From contig NZ_CP155796.1 of NCBI RefSeq assembly GCF_039729195.1, positions 1,426,001 through 1,490,000 of the forward strand: 64,000 nucleotides of DNA, read 5' to 3'. Of this stretch, positions 44,943 through 51,882 are shown one piece after another. The position numbers and the translations under genes were made by a program. Under the pieces are notes generated by a model. The model saw only the letters and a list, made by a program, of their open reading frames with translations, had not been told where the DNA came from and made no database searches. Numbering within the stretch: position 1 is the first letter of the stretch; the number at the start of each line of letters is the position of its first letter. The DNA comes from Mycobacterium sp. DL (GTDB lineage: Bacteria; Actinomycetota; Actinomycetes; Mycobacteriales; Mycobacteriaceae).

Positions 44943-45094
44943 GCGTGCTGTGGGCGAAATCGACTCCACGGCTCCGATTCCTGCCGTTGGCCTGGTATTC
45001 ACAGCCTTGCTGTCGATTTGGGTGTGAGCACCATCGAGGCGCCCCGGCCTGGGGTTGCCCTCGGCGTGCTCCGCGCCAAATCGACGTCACGGCT
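44943..45094. repeat. Cluster of three related ~31-bp repeats, one inverted
   Basis: A motif GTGCT-N5-C-N-AAATCGAC-N2-CACGGCT occurs at 44943-44973 and 45064-45094 on the plus strand; a diverged copy with CCAAATCGACAGCAAGGCT lies between them on the minus strand (about 45001-45037). Together with the 44827 repeats these fill the 360-bp gene-free region. They may be a dispersed mycobacterial intergenic repeat family. Confidence 0.6.
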
Positions 45095-45179
45095 GCGTTT
45101 TCCACAGATAGTCATCGATCCACAGCCGTGGTGTGGATATGGGCCATAGCGCCGGAGAACGTCTCATAACCCGAACACG

Positions 45180-46043
45180 ATGGCGCACATGCATGACCCC
45201 TTCATCGGCAGCGAAGCACTGGCATCGGGCGCACTGACTCGCGGCGTACTGCGCTGGAACTACACCGCGCTGTATCCGGATGTGTACCTACACAAGGACG
45301 CCCGCATCGATATTCGCGCCAGAGCTCGGGCCGCCTGGCTGTGGACCGGCCGCAAGGGAGTCATCGCCGGCACAACTGCCGCCGCGCTTTACGGCGTTGG
45401 CTCGATCGACACGAACGCCACGATCGAGCTCATCGGGCCGCCACGACGCGCGCGGCCAGGTGTTGTCGTCCGGAACGAACGTATCGGCAGCGACGAGGTG
45501 GAAACAGGTCCGTTGCCGTGCACGACGCCGGCGCGGACGGCGCTCGATCTGGCCAGACGGCTGCCACGCGACGAGGCGGTCGTTCTCCTCGATCAACTCA
45601 GCGAGTGCACCGACCTCTATGCTGCGGACGTTGCTCCCTTGGAGGCCCGCTACAGGTCGGCCCGCGGCATGGGTTCGGCGTGGGAGGCGATCCGGTTGAT
45701 GGACGGCGGCAGCCGTTCTCCTGAGGAGACCCGGCTTCGGCTGATGTTGATCGACGGGGGGTTGCCGCGCCCGAGCACCAGCATCTTCGTCGAAGAGGAC
45801 TCCTACAACTTCGTCACCATGGACGACACGCCGTGGGGGGTGGCCATCGGTTTGGGTTGGGTGGATGCCAAAGTCGGGGTCGAGTGGGCCGCCCATCGTC
45901 GCGCCCTGCTCGCGGATATCGATTTCCGTGAGCTGCTCCAGCAGAAGGGCTGGCTGCTCATCGAGGTGACGCATCTGGACACGCGTGCGTACACGATCCG
46001 GCGGTGCGAGGCCGCACTGCGGCAACGACGGAGGCGCAGCTAA
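45180..46043 (+). CDS. AbiEi/DUF559-like protein
   Basis: The 287-residue protein has an N-terminal region ('ALASGALTRGVLRWNYTALYPDVYL') resembling the winged-helix AbiEi antitoxin type and a C-terminal segment ('GWVDAKVGVEWAAHRR', 'LLQQKGWLLIEVTHLD') matching the DUF559/Vsr-like endonuclease-fold domain common in mycobacteria. In the usual motif the D...E.K residues form a PD-(D/E)xK-like site; here D, K and E are present in altered order. Its 3' end overlaps the mazF-like gene by four bases. Role unknown; abortive infection or restriction is possible. Confidence 0.7.
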   Translation: MAHMHDPFIGSEALASGALTRGVLRWNYTALYPDVYLHKDARIDIRARARAAWLWTGRKGVIAGTTAAALYGVGSIDTNATIELIGPPRRARPGVVVRNERIGSDEVETGPLPCTTPARTALDLARRLPRDEAVVLLDQLSECTDLYAADVAPLEARYRSARGMGSAWEAIRLMDGGSRSPEETRLRLMLIDGGLPRPSTSIFVEEDSYNFVTMDDTPWGVAIGLGWVDAKVGVEWAAHRRALLADIDFRELLQQKGWLLIEVTHLDTRAYTIRRCEAALRQRRRRS

Positions 46044-46369
46044 CCGGCAAGCCCGAGGAACACCAGCAACGCGCGGTCGAGGCCGACAAGGTCTTGGTCG
46101 CTGAGGCGGCCGATCTGCTGAGTGAGGCTGGATCGGGGCACTGTCGTCACCTTGTCCACCATCAGTCGGCTTGTCTCAGTGAGGCCGGTGACATCAGACG
46201 GCTGCACAGTGATTCGAAGCAACGGGGCATCAACATCGCTGGTGGTAAACGGCACGATTGTGACCGACGCGGTGGCGTCGAATCGGTCGTCTTGTATGAC
46301 CGCTACCGGGCGGGGCTTCCCGGTATAGGCCCCGCGGGCCGCGGCTATGAATATGTCACCTCGCCGCAC
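46040..46369 (-). CDS. MazF/PemK-family toxin (endoribonuclease)
   Basis: The 109-residue protein begins MRRGDIFIAA, contains 'RPVAVIQDDRFD', 'SVTIVPFTTSD' and 'DKVTTVPRSSLTQQIGRLSD', the pattern of MazF/PemK RNases that cut mRNA at short sites. GTG start two bases after the antitoxin stop, the standard antitoxin-toxin order. The conserved Arg and Thr/Ser of the active site appear present. It overlaps the AbiEi-like gene tail to tail by four bases. Confidence 0.85.
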   Translation of the reverse strand: MRRGDIFIAAARGAYTGKPRPVAVIQDDRFDATASVTIVPFTTSDVDAPLLRITVQPSDVTGLTETSRLMVDKVTTVPRSSLTQQIGRLSDQDLVGLDRALLVFLGLAG

Positions 46370-46371
46370 GA

Positions 46372-46584
46372 CTACGGGGACTCGTCCCAGTCGACGGAGA
46401 TGGCGTCGACAAATGCCTGGTCCTCGAGATCGTGCTCATCGGCGGCGACAAGTGCCGATTGACGATGAGCTTCGCGGACGAACTCCGGAGCAGTCACATC
46501 GGGCACCCACACTTGGATTGGCCGCAGGCCTTGCTCGCGGAGCCGCTCACGATGGCGGCGAACTCGTTCTCGGGAGGGTGGCAC
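46372..46584 (-). CDS. MazE-type antitoxin (DUF3018-like)
   Basis: The 70-residue protein 'SRERVRRHRERLREQGLRPIQVWVPD' at its start is the basic DNA-binding segment of MazE9-type antitoxins, followed by an acidic toxin-binding tail ('DEHDLEDQAFVDAISVDWDES'). GTG 46584 follows ATCGAGGAC. It lies directly before the toxin gene. A perfect palindrome GTTACATGTAAC ten bases upstream is a likely autoregulatory operator. It should be degraded under stress, freeing the toxin. Confidence 0.82.
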   Translation of the reverse strand: MPPSRERVRRHRERLREQGLRPIQVWVPDVTAPEFVREAHRQSALVAADEHDLEDQAFVDAISVDWDESP

Positions 46585-46593
46585 GTCCTCGAT

Positions 46594-46605
46594 GTTACAT
46601 GTAAC
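46594..46605. promoter_or_regulatory. Palindromic operator candidate of the MazEF pair
   Basis: GTTACATGTAAC is a perfect 12-bp palindrome, centred about 16 bases upstream of the antitoxin start. Antitoxin or toxin-antitoxin complexes usually bind such palindromes to repress their own promoter. Confidence 0.5.
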
Positions 46606-46687
46606 GCGCTCAGGCGACCCTCCGTTGCGCCGAACGTGTAGCCAGCGCGCACATTTGGTCCGAATCGCCGCGGAGGATGCAGCTTCG

Positions 46688-46753
46688 GCGACAAGAGGGC
46701 GACGAGAGGGCGACGAGAGGGCAACAAGAGGCCGACAAGAGGGCGACAAGAGG
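46688..46753 (+). repeat. Six tandem copies of an 11-bp unit (VNTR-like)
   Basis: Units of GCGACAAGAGG repeat six times with one to two substitutions (GCGACGAGAGG, GCAACAAGAGG, CCGACAAGAGG) and a partial seventh. The array ends 23 bases before the gntR stop. The 11-bp period is not a multiple of three, so it is not a coding repeat. It may vary in copy number between strains. Confidence 0.85.
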
Positions 46754-46776
46754 GCGAGGATGGGCGGCGGCTGGGG

Positions 46777-47421
46777 CTAGGGGATCAGCCGGGCCAGCGC
46801 GTCGTCCATGTGGGCCACCAACAGCTCGTCGGTGCGCTCGCGATCGCCGGAGCGCAATGCGGTCGCGAGTATGCGGTGCTCTTCTTCGCGGTAGTCGGAC
46901 TTGGCGTAGCTCTCGGCGAGAGCGTGGATGCACATCCGTGTCTCGGTGATGAACGTCTGGTGCATGCGAGCCAGCCGGGGGCTGTCGGAGAGCTCCACCA
47001 GCCGCTCGTGGAAGGCGATGTCGAGCTCGCTGGCCTCCGCCGAGGTGATGGCCCGCCCCATCTGGTCGACGATCGCCAGCAGCGCGTCACCGGCTTTGGC
47101 GTAGGCGTCACCGTCGAGGATCTTGCGGGCGGCGGCGCGTTCGATGGCGCCGCGCGCCAGATACATGTCGCGGACGTCGTCGGGGGTCATGTCGGTGACG
47201 AAGATGCCGCGGTTGCGGATGGCGACCAGCAGCCCCTCCTGCGTGAGGCGCTGCATGCCTTCTCGCAGCGGGCCGCGGCTGACGCCGAGTTGGCGAGCCA
47301 GGTCGGCCTCGCCCAGTTGGGCGCCGGGCTCCAGTTCGCCGTGGCCGATGGCGGCCCGCAGTTTGTCGGCGATGATGCTGGGCGTCGTCTCCTGCGCCAG
47401 CGGACCGATGTACGTCGTCAC
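46777..47421 (-). CDS. GntR-family (FCD domain) transcriptional regulator
   Basis: The 214-residue regulator has a winged HTH (about 15-75, 'GAQLGEADLARQLGVSRGPLREGMQRL'-type positions 33-59) and a C-terminal FCD ligand domain with metal-binding His and Asp candidates ('DIAFHERLVELS', 'EEHRILATALRSGD'). FadR/FCD members bind TTGT-N2-ACAA palindromes; three lie at 43.3, 48.17 and 48.96 kb. GTG 47421 overlaps the racemase stop (GTGA), so it is autoregulated through the 48172 operator. The inducer is probably a pathway acid. Confidence 0.9.
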   Translation of the reverse strand: MTTYIGPLAQETTPSIIADKLRAAIGHGELEPGAQLGEADLARQLGVSRGPLREGMQRLTQEGLLVAIRNRGIFVTDMTPDDVRDMYLARGAIERAAARKILDGDAYAKAGDALLAIVDQMGRAITSAEASELDIAFHERLVELSDSPRLARMHQTFITETRMCIHALAESYAKSDYREEEHRILATALRSGDRERTDELLVAHMDDALARLIP

Positions 47422-48137
47422 TGGGCGCCTCCGAACAGCGCGCCGAGCCCGGGTAACTCCGGGACCGGCCCGAGCAGCTCCAGGCCCTTCCACACCGTGA
47501 CCTGGTTGGCGGTCAGCACCGGTTTGCCGACCGCGGCCTCGAGCTGCTCGATGATCGCCAGCGTGTGCATCGCGGTGTCGGGGACCAGCACCGCGTCGGC
47601 GTCGGGATGATCGGCTGCGGTGACCATCGCGACCACCTGCTCCACACCCAGCGTCCCGACCTCGGCGGCGGTGTAGATGCCGTGGCTGCCCATCGACACC
47701 ACGTCGACGCCGCCGGCGGACAGGAACGCGACGAAGTGCTGCGCGACGTCGTCGGGGTAGGACGCCGCGACGGCGACCCTGCCGATGCCGAGGTGGCGCA
47801 GCGCGTCGACGAACGCGATCGACGTGGAGGAGGCAGGCACTCCCGCCGCGGCGGCGACGGCCGACACCTGGTCGGCCGCGCCCTGCGGTCCGAACACGAA
47901 GCTGCCCGAGGTGCAGGCCCACATCACGGCGTCGGGTTCATCGGCGGCCAGCGCCGCGGCGCCGTCGGCGAGTCGGGTGGTGCTACCGAGGTCGAGCAGC
48001 GCGTCGACGCGGTGGGCGTCCTCACCGACCGAGGTGATCACCACCGGCAGTCGCACGGCGCCGCCGACCCGGGTCTCGAGAGCGGGGAAGTCGTCCTCGG
48101 CGCTGTGACCGGGGTAGAGCAGGCCCACTGTCGGCAT
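47418..48137 (-). CDS. Asp/Glu racemase superfamily (AMDase/maleate isomerase-like) enzyme A
   Basis: The 239-residue enzyme has the first cysteine motif 'WACTSGSFVFG' of the Asp/Glu racemase, arylmalonate decarboxylase and maleate isomerase superfamily. The second motif, normally SCTN, reads VPDTAMHT, so only one catalytic Cys remains. It also ends with the family 'GKPVLTANQVTVWKGL'. ATG 48137 follows AAGGAGG, and the 48172 operator lies 35 bases upstream. It is cotranscribed with gntR. A one-Cys member could be a decarboxylase or a partner of enzyme B. Confidence 0.85.
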   Translation of the reverse strand: MPTVGLLYPGHSAEDDFPALETRVGGAVRLPVVITSVGEDAHRVDALLDLGSTTRLADGAAALAADEPDAVMWACTSGSFVFGPQGAADQVSAVAAAAGVPASSTSIAFVDALRHLGIGRVAVAASYPDDVAQHFVAFLSAGGVDVVSMGSHGIYTAAEVGTLGVEQVVAMVTAADHPDADAVLVPDTAMHTLAIIEQLEAAVGKPVLTANQVTVWKGLELLGPVPELPGLGALFGGAQ

Positions 48138-48171
48138 GCGTCCTCCTTGACTGACATGACGGAATTGCAGA

Positions 48172-48183
48172 ATTGTCAACAAT
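48172..48183. promoter_or_regulatory. GntR-type operator upstream of racemase A-gntR
   Basis: ATTGTCAACAAT lies 35 bases upstream of the racemase A start and within a few bases of the racemase B stop. It shares the 12-bp core with the operators at 43311 and 48954. Confidence 0.72.
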
Positions 48184-48191
48184 ACTAACGG

Positions 48192-48914
48192 TCAGCGTTC
48201 CATCAACTGCTGCCCGGGGCCGACCGCCTTGCGGCCGATCAGGTTCAGCGCCAGCCACATCGTGACCTGGTTAGCGGTCAGCACCGGCTTGCGCAGTTCG
48301 GCTTCCAAACGGGCGATGACGTCGTAGGTCGGCATGTTCGTGCAGCTGATGAACACCGCCTGGGCGTGGTCGTTGTCGGTGTCGCGGACCAGTTGGGCGG
48401 TGACGTCGTGGGGCACCGTCCAGATGTCGGAGATCAGCCCGAGGCCGGTGGCGGCGGTGACCTCGACCCCGGCCTCGCCGAGGAAGGCGGTCAGCCCCAC
48501 GGTCAGGTCCGCGGTGTAGGGCGTGGCGGTGGCGATCCGGCTGATCCCCAGGTAGCGCAGGGCCGCGAGCAGGGCCCCGCTGGTGGTCAGCGCCGCGGGG
48601 GCGCCGGCCTCCGTCATCGCGGTCACCAGCGCCTGCTCGGCCATCGGTCCGCCGACGAAGCTGCCCGAGGTGCACGCATACGCGGTGACCAGCGGCGACA
48701 CCGCGGAGACGTCCATGACGGCGCGCGCGGCACTCTCCGGGTCGGAGATGTGCATCGCCATCTCCATCGTCGCCGCCATCGGGGCGTAGGGCAGCCGGGT
48801 GCAGTGCAGGCTGACGTCGTCGGGAAGCCATCGCCATAACTCCCGGTCAAGAGCGAAGTCATAGGGCACGACGACTCCGATCCCGGCCTGGTGCAGGGGC
48901 GGCGAGGGGTTCAT
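48192..48914 (-). CDS. Asp/Glu racemase superfamily (AMDase/maleate isomerase-like) enzyme B
   Basis: The 240-residue enzyme has both cysteine motifs, 'YACTSGSFVGG' (near residue 78) and 'FISCTNMPTYDV' (near 195), and the family ending 'GKxVLTANQVTMW' variant 'RKPVLTANQVTMWLALN'. Two cysteines allow racemase or cis-trans isomerase chemistry, as in maleate isomerase and the ectoine-utilisation protein EutA. ATG 48914 is used. The 48954 operator lies 40 bases upstream, shared with the divergent dehydrogenase. The 55-bp gap to enzyme A holds an operator. Substrate unknown. Confidence 0.86.
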   Translation of the reverse strand: MNPSPPLHQAGIGVVVPYDFALDRELWRWLPDDVSLHCTRLPYAPMAATMEMAMHISDPESAARAVMDVSAVSPLVTAYACTSGSFVGGPMAEQALVTAMTEAGAPAALTTSGALLAALRYLGISRIATATPYTADLTVGLTAFLGEAGVEVTAATGLGLISDIWTVPHDVTAQLVRDTDNDHAQAVFISCTNMPTYDVIARLEAELRKPVLTANQVTMWLALNLIGRKAVGPGQQLMER

Positions 48915-48953
48915 TTGCACAGTGTGAGGCCGGTCTGACCCGCCCGCAAGTCT

Positions 48954-48967
48954 GATTGTTGACAATC
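48954..48967. promoter_or_regulatory. GntR-type operator in divergent racemase B / dehydrogenase promoter
   Basis: GATTGTTGACAATC is the reverse complement of GATTGTCAACAATC and carries the same 12-bp core as the other two operators. It lies 40 bases before racemase B and 29 bases before the dehydrogenase start, so one site can control both directions. Confidence 0.72.
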
Positions 48968-48995
48968 GGACGGTCAGGTTCCTAGCCTCGTCCCC

Positions 48996-49973
48996 GTGCC
49001 TCGAACAAGACCGGTGGTGGCGGTGCTGTGCGCCAAAGCCGACGACCGGCCACCCGGGCTCGACGATATCGATGTTGACCTGCGTTTTTGTGCCGCCGAC
49101 GGGCTCGCCGACGCGGTCCGCGGAGCCCGGGGACTGCTGCTTTGGGACTACTTCTCGACCGCCGTGCGCGACGTCTGGTCCGACGCCGGCGACCTCGAGT
49201 GGATTCACATCACCGCCGCCGGGGTCGACACGCTGCTGTTCGACGACCTGCGCAACTCCGACGTCGTGGTGACCAATGCCCGCGGGGTGTTCGACCGGCC
49301 GCTGGCCGAGTACGTGCTCGGCGCCGTGCTGGCCCACGCCAAGGACAGCCGCACCAGCTTCGACCTGCAGCGCCGCCACGAGTGGCGACACCGCGAGACC
49401 CGCAGCATCACCGGCGCCACCGCGCTGGTGGTCGGCACCGGCGGCATCGGCCGTGAGATCGCCAAGCTGTTGCGCGCGGCCGGCATGGTGGTGCGCGGCG
49501 CGGGCCGCCGACCCGTCGCCGACGATCCGGACTTCGGCGAAATCGTGGACAGCGCCGAGTTGGCCGCGCACGCGGGGTGGTGTGACCACCTGGTCCTGGC
49601 CGCGCCGCTGACCCCGGCGACCCGCGGCATGGTGGACCAGGCAGTGTTGGACGCGATGAAACCCGACGCGCATCTGATCAACATCGCCCGCGGCCCGATG
49701 GTCGACCAGGCGGCACTGCTGACGGCGTTGACGCAGGGACAGATCGGGGGAGCGACGCTCGACGTGTTCGACACCGAACCGCTGCCTGCCGAGCACCCGC
49801 TGTGGGACGCCCCGAACACGACGATCACCGCGCACATGTCGGCCGACGTGATCGGCTGGCGCGACGAGTTGGCCGCCCAGTTCGCCGCCAACGCCCGTCG
49901 CTGGCTGGCCGGCGAACCGCTGCACAACGTCGTCGACAAGAAACTGGGTTATGTCCCGGGCGGGGCCGCGTGA
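48996..49973 (+). CDS. D-2-hydroxyacid dehydrogenase
   Basis: The 325-residue enzyme reduces or oxidises D-2-hydroxy acids with NAD(P). It has the Rossmann motif GTGGIG in 'VVGTGGIGREIAKLL', the catalytic Arg in 'INIARGPMVDQAAL', the Glu in 'DVFDTEPLPAEHPLW' and the His in 'ITAHMSADV'. The Arg after beta-2 ('GAGRRPVADD') favours NADPH. GTG start. Its stop overlaps the amidase start as TGATG, so the amidase and DUF3830 genes share the operon. Confidence 0.9.
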   Translation: MPRTRPVVAVLCAKADDRPPGLDDIDVDLRFCAADGLADAVRGARGLLLWDYFSTAVRDVWSDAGDLEWIHITAAGVDTLLFDDLRNSDVVVTNARGVFDRPLAEYVLGAVLAHAKDSRTSFDLQRRHEWRHRETRSITGATALVVGTGGIGREIAKLLRAAGMVVRGAGRRPVADDPDFGEIVDSAELAAHAGWCDHLVLAAPLTPATRGMVDQAVLDAMKPDAHLINIARGPMVDQAALLTALTQGQIGGATLDVFDTEPLPAEHPLWDAPNTTITAHMSADVIGWRDELAAQFAANARRWLAGEPLHNVVDKKLGYVPGGAA

Positions 49974-51382
49974 TGTTCGAGGCCACCGAACTTGTTGCGG
50001 GATACCGGGATCGGACGATCTCGCCGGTCGAGGCGACCCGCGCCGCGCTGGACGCGATCGACGCCCACAACCCGGCGGTCAACGCCTTCGTGTTGGTGGA
50101 CGCCGAGGGTGCGCTCGCTGCGGCCAAAGCCTCGGAGGCGCGGTGGCATGCGGGCGAGTCGCTCGGACCGGGTGACGGGGTTCCGACGTCGATCAAGGAC
50201 GTGTTCCTGACGCGGGGGTGGCCGACGCTGCGGGGCAGCGCCCTGATCGACCCGGCGGGGCCGTGGGACGAGGACTCGCCGTGTGTGGCGCGGTTGCGGG
50301 AGACCGGCGCGGTGATCCTCGGCAAGACGACGTCACCGGAGTACGCGTGGAAGGGTGTCACCGACTCGCTGCGCTTCGGCGCCACCGGCAACCCGTGGGA
50401 TCCGGCGGTGACGGCGGGCGGGTCCAGTGGCGGCAGCGCGGCGGCGGTCGGACTGGGGATGGGGCCGTGGTCGGTGGGCACCGACGGTGGTGGCTCCGTG
50501 CGCATTCCGGCGGCGTTCACCGGGACGGTCGCGCTGAAGCCGACGTTCGGCCTGATCCCGCACTACCCGGCCAGTCCGTTCGGGACGCTGGCGCATTCGG
50601 GTCCGATGACCCGCACGGTGCGCGACACCGCGGCCCTGATGGATGTGATCACCGGGTTCGACGGGCGGGACTGGTCGGCGCTGCCGACGCCGACGGGGTC
50701 GTTCCTCGACGGACTCGACGCCGGGGTCGCGGGCCTGCGGATCGGCTACTCACCGAACCTCGGCTTCGGCCACAACGACCCGGAGGTCGACGCCGCAGTG
50801 CGGGCCGCGGTGGCGGTGCTGGCCGACGCGGGCGCGGTGGTCGAGGAGGTCGATCCGGAGTTCGGCGACCCGGTGGAGGCGTTCCATGTGCTGTGGTTCT
50901 CGGGGGAGGCCAAGGTGCTGGAGGGCTACGGCGATCTCGCGGGCTTGGCAGGCCGCGCCGATCCCGGACTGCTGCGCACCGCGCAGATCGGGGAGACGCT
51001 GTCGGCGTCGGACTACCTCGATGCGACGGCGGTGCGAATGCGGTTGGGGCAGTTGATGGGTCGGTTCCATCAGAGCTACGACGTGCTGCTGACGCCGACG
51101 CTGCCGCTGCCCGCGTTCCCGGTGGGCCAGGACGTGCCGGACGGGTCGGCGTCGCCGAACTGGACGAGTTGGACGCCCTACACCTATCCGTTCAACATGA
51201 CCCAGCAGCCCGCGCTGAGCGTGCCGTGCGGGTTCACCGCCGCGGGCCTGCCGGTCGGCCTGCAGATCGTCGGCCCTCGGCACGCCGACGCGCTGGTGCT
51301 GCGGGTCGGTCAGGCATACCAGGAAGCCACCGAATGGCACCGTCGCACACCAACACTCGTGGCCCAGGAGGACTTCACATGA
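49973..51382 (+). CDS. Amidase (amidase signature family)
   Basis: The 469-residue hydrolase carries the Ser-cisSer-Lys triad: Lys in 'VPTSIKDVF', cis-Ser in 'TAGGSSGGSAAAV' and nucleophile Ser in 'TDGGGSVRIPAAF'. Amidase-signature enzymes cleave amides to acid and ammonia. It is coupled to the dehydrogenase by a TGATG overlap and to the DUF3830 gene by ATGA. In this operon it probably acts on an amide that feeds or follows the racemase-like enzymes; this is inference. Confidence 0.9.
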   Translation: MFEATELVAGYRDRTISPVEATRAALDAIDAHNPAVNAFVLVDAEGALAAAKASEARWHAGESLGPGDGVPTSIKDVFLTRGWPTLRGSALIDPAGPWDEDSPCVARLRETGAVILGKTTSPEYAWKGVTDSLRFGATGNPWDPAVTAGGSSGGSAAAVGLGMGPWSVGTDGGGSVRIPAAFTGTVALKPTFGLIPHYPASPFGTLAHSGPMTRTVRDTAALMDVITGFDGRDWSALPTPTGSFLDGLDAGVAGLRIGYSPNLGFGHNDPEVDAAVRAAVAVLADAGAVVEEVDPEFGDPVEAFHVLWFSGEAKVLEGYGDLAGLAGRADPGLLRTAQIGETLSASDYLDATAVRMRLGQLMGRFHQSYDVLLTPTLPLPAFPVGQDVPDGSASPNWTSWTPYTYPFNMTQQPALSVPCGFTAAGLPVGLQIVGPRHADALVLRVGQAYQEATEWHRRTPTLVAQEDFT

Positions 51383-51882
51383 CCCAGAGCAGACTGATCA
51401 CCGTCTCGCTGGACAAGCGGGGTGTGTCGTGCACGGCCCGGCTTCTCGACGAGCAGGCGCCGCGGACGTGTGCGGCGGTGTGGGATGCGCTGCCGTTGTC
51501 CTCGCAGGTGTTCCATGGCAAATATGCCCGCAACGAGATCTACACGCTGCTGCCGGCGTTCTCGGGCGCCGACCCGGGCAAGGAGAACACCACGGTCACA
51601 CCGATTCCCGGTGACCTGTGCTGGTTTTCGTTCGACTCCGACGACCTGGGCAACCCGGCGTACGGGTACGAGAACACCACCGGCACCGGGACGACCGGCG
51701 GGATCGTCGACCTGGCGCTGTTCTACGGGCGCAACAACCTGCTCATCAACGGCGACCAGGGCTGGATACCCGGCAATGTGTTCGGCGAGATCATCGACGG
51801 CCTCGACGAGATGGCCGCGGCGTGCCAGGACCTGTGGATGGGCGGCGTGCGCGGCGAGACGCTGAGCTTTCAGCGCGCCTGA
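51379..51882 (+). CDS. DUF3830 family protein
   Basis: The 167-residue protein fits the DUF3830 (cyclophilin-like beta-barrel) family: 'LLDEQAPRTCAAVWDALPLS' and 'SQVFHGKYARNEIY' near the start and 'LALFYGRNNLLINGDQGWIPGNVFG' around 112-136. Members sit beside amidases, racemases and transporters in catabolic operons but have no assigned reaction. ATG 51379 overlaps the amidase stop. It probably works on the same pathway metabolite. Confidence 0.85.
   Translation: MTQSRLITVSLDKRGVSCTARLLDEQAPRTCAAVWDALPLSSQVFHGKYARNEIYTLLPAFSGADPGKENTTVTPIPGDLCWFSFDSDDLGNPAYGYENTTGTGTTGGIVDLALFYGRNNLLINGDQGWIPGNVFGEIIDGLDEMAAACQDLWMGGVRGETLSFQRA

Noticed and set aside
46688..46753. CRISPR array
   Set aside because: Units are 11 bp, contiguous and without spacers; it is a simple tandem repeat.
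48915..49925. Minus-strand extension of racemase B opposite the dehydrogenase
   Set aside because: No racemase homology precedes ATG 48914, and the region encodes a clear D-2-hydroxyacid dehydrogenase on the plus strand.
50218..51378. Extension of the DUF3830 frame upstream through the amidase gene
   Set aside because: The extension is an Arg/Gly-rich shadow of the amidase; the DUF3830 domain starts at ATG 51379 with an ATGA overlap.
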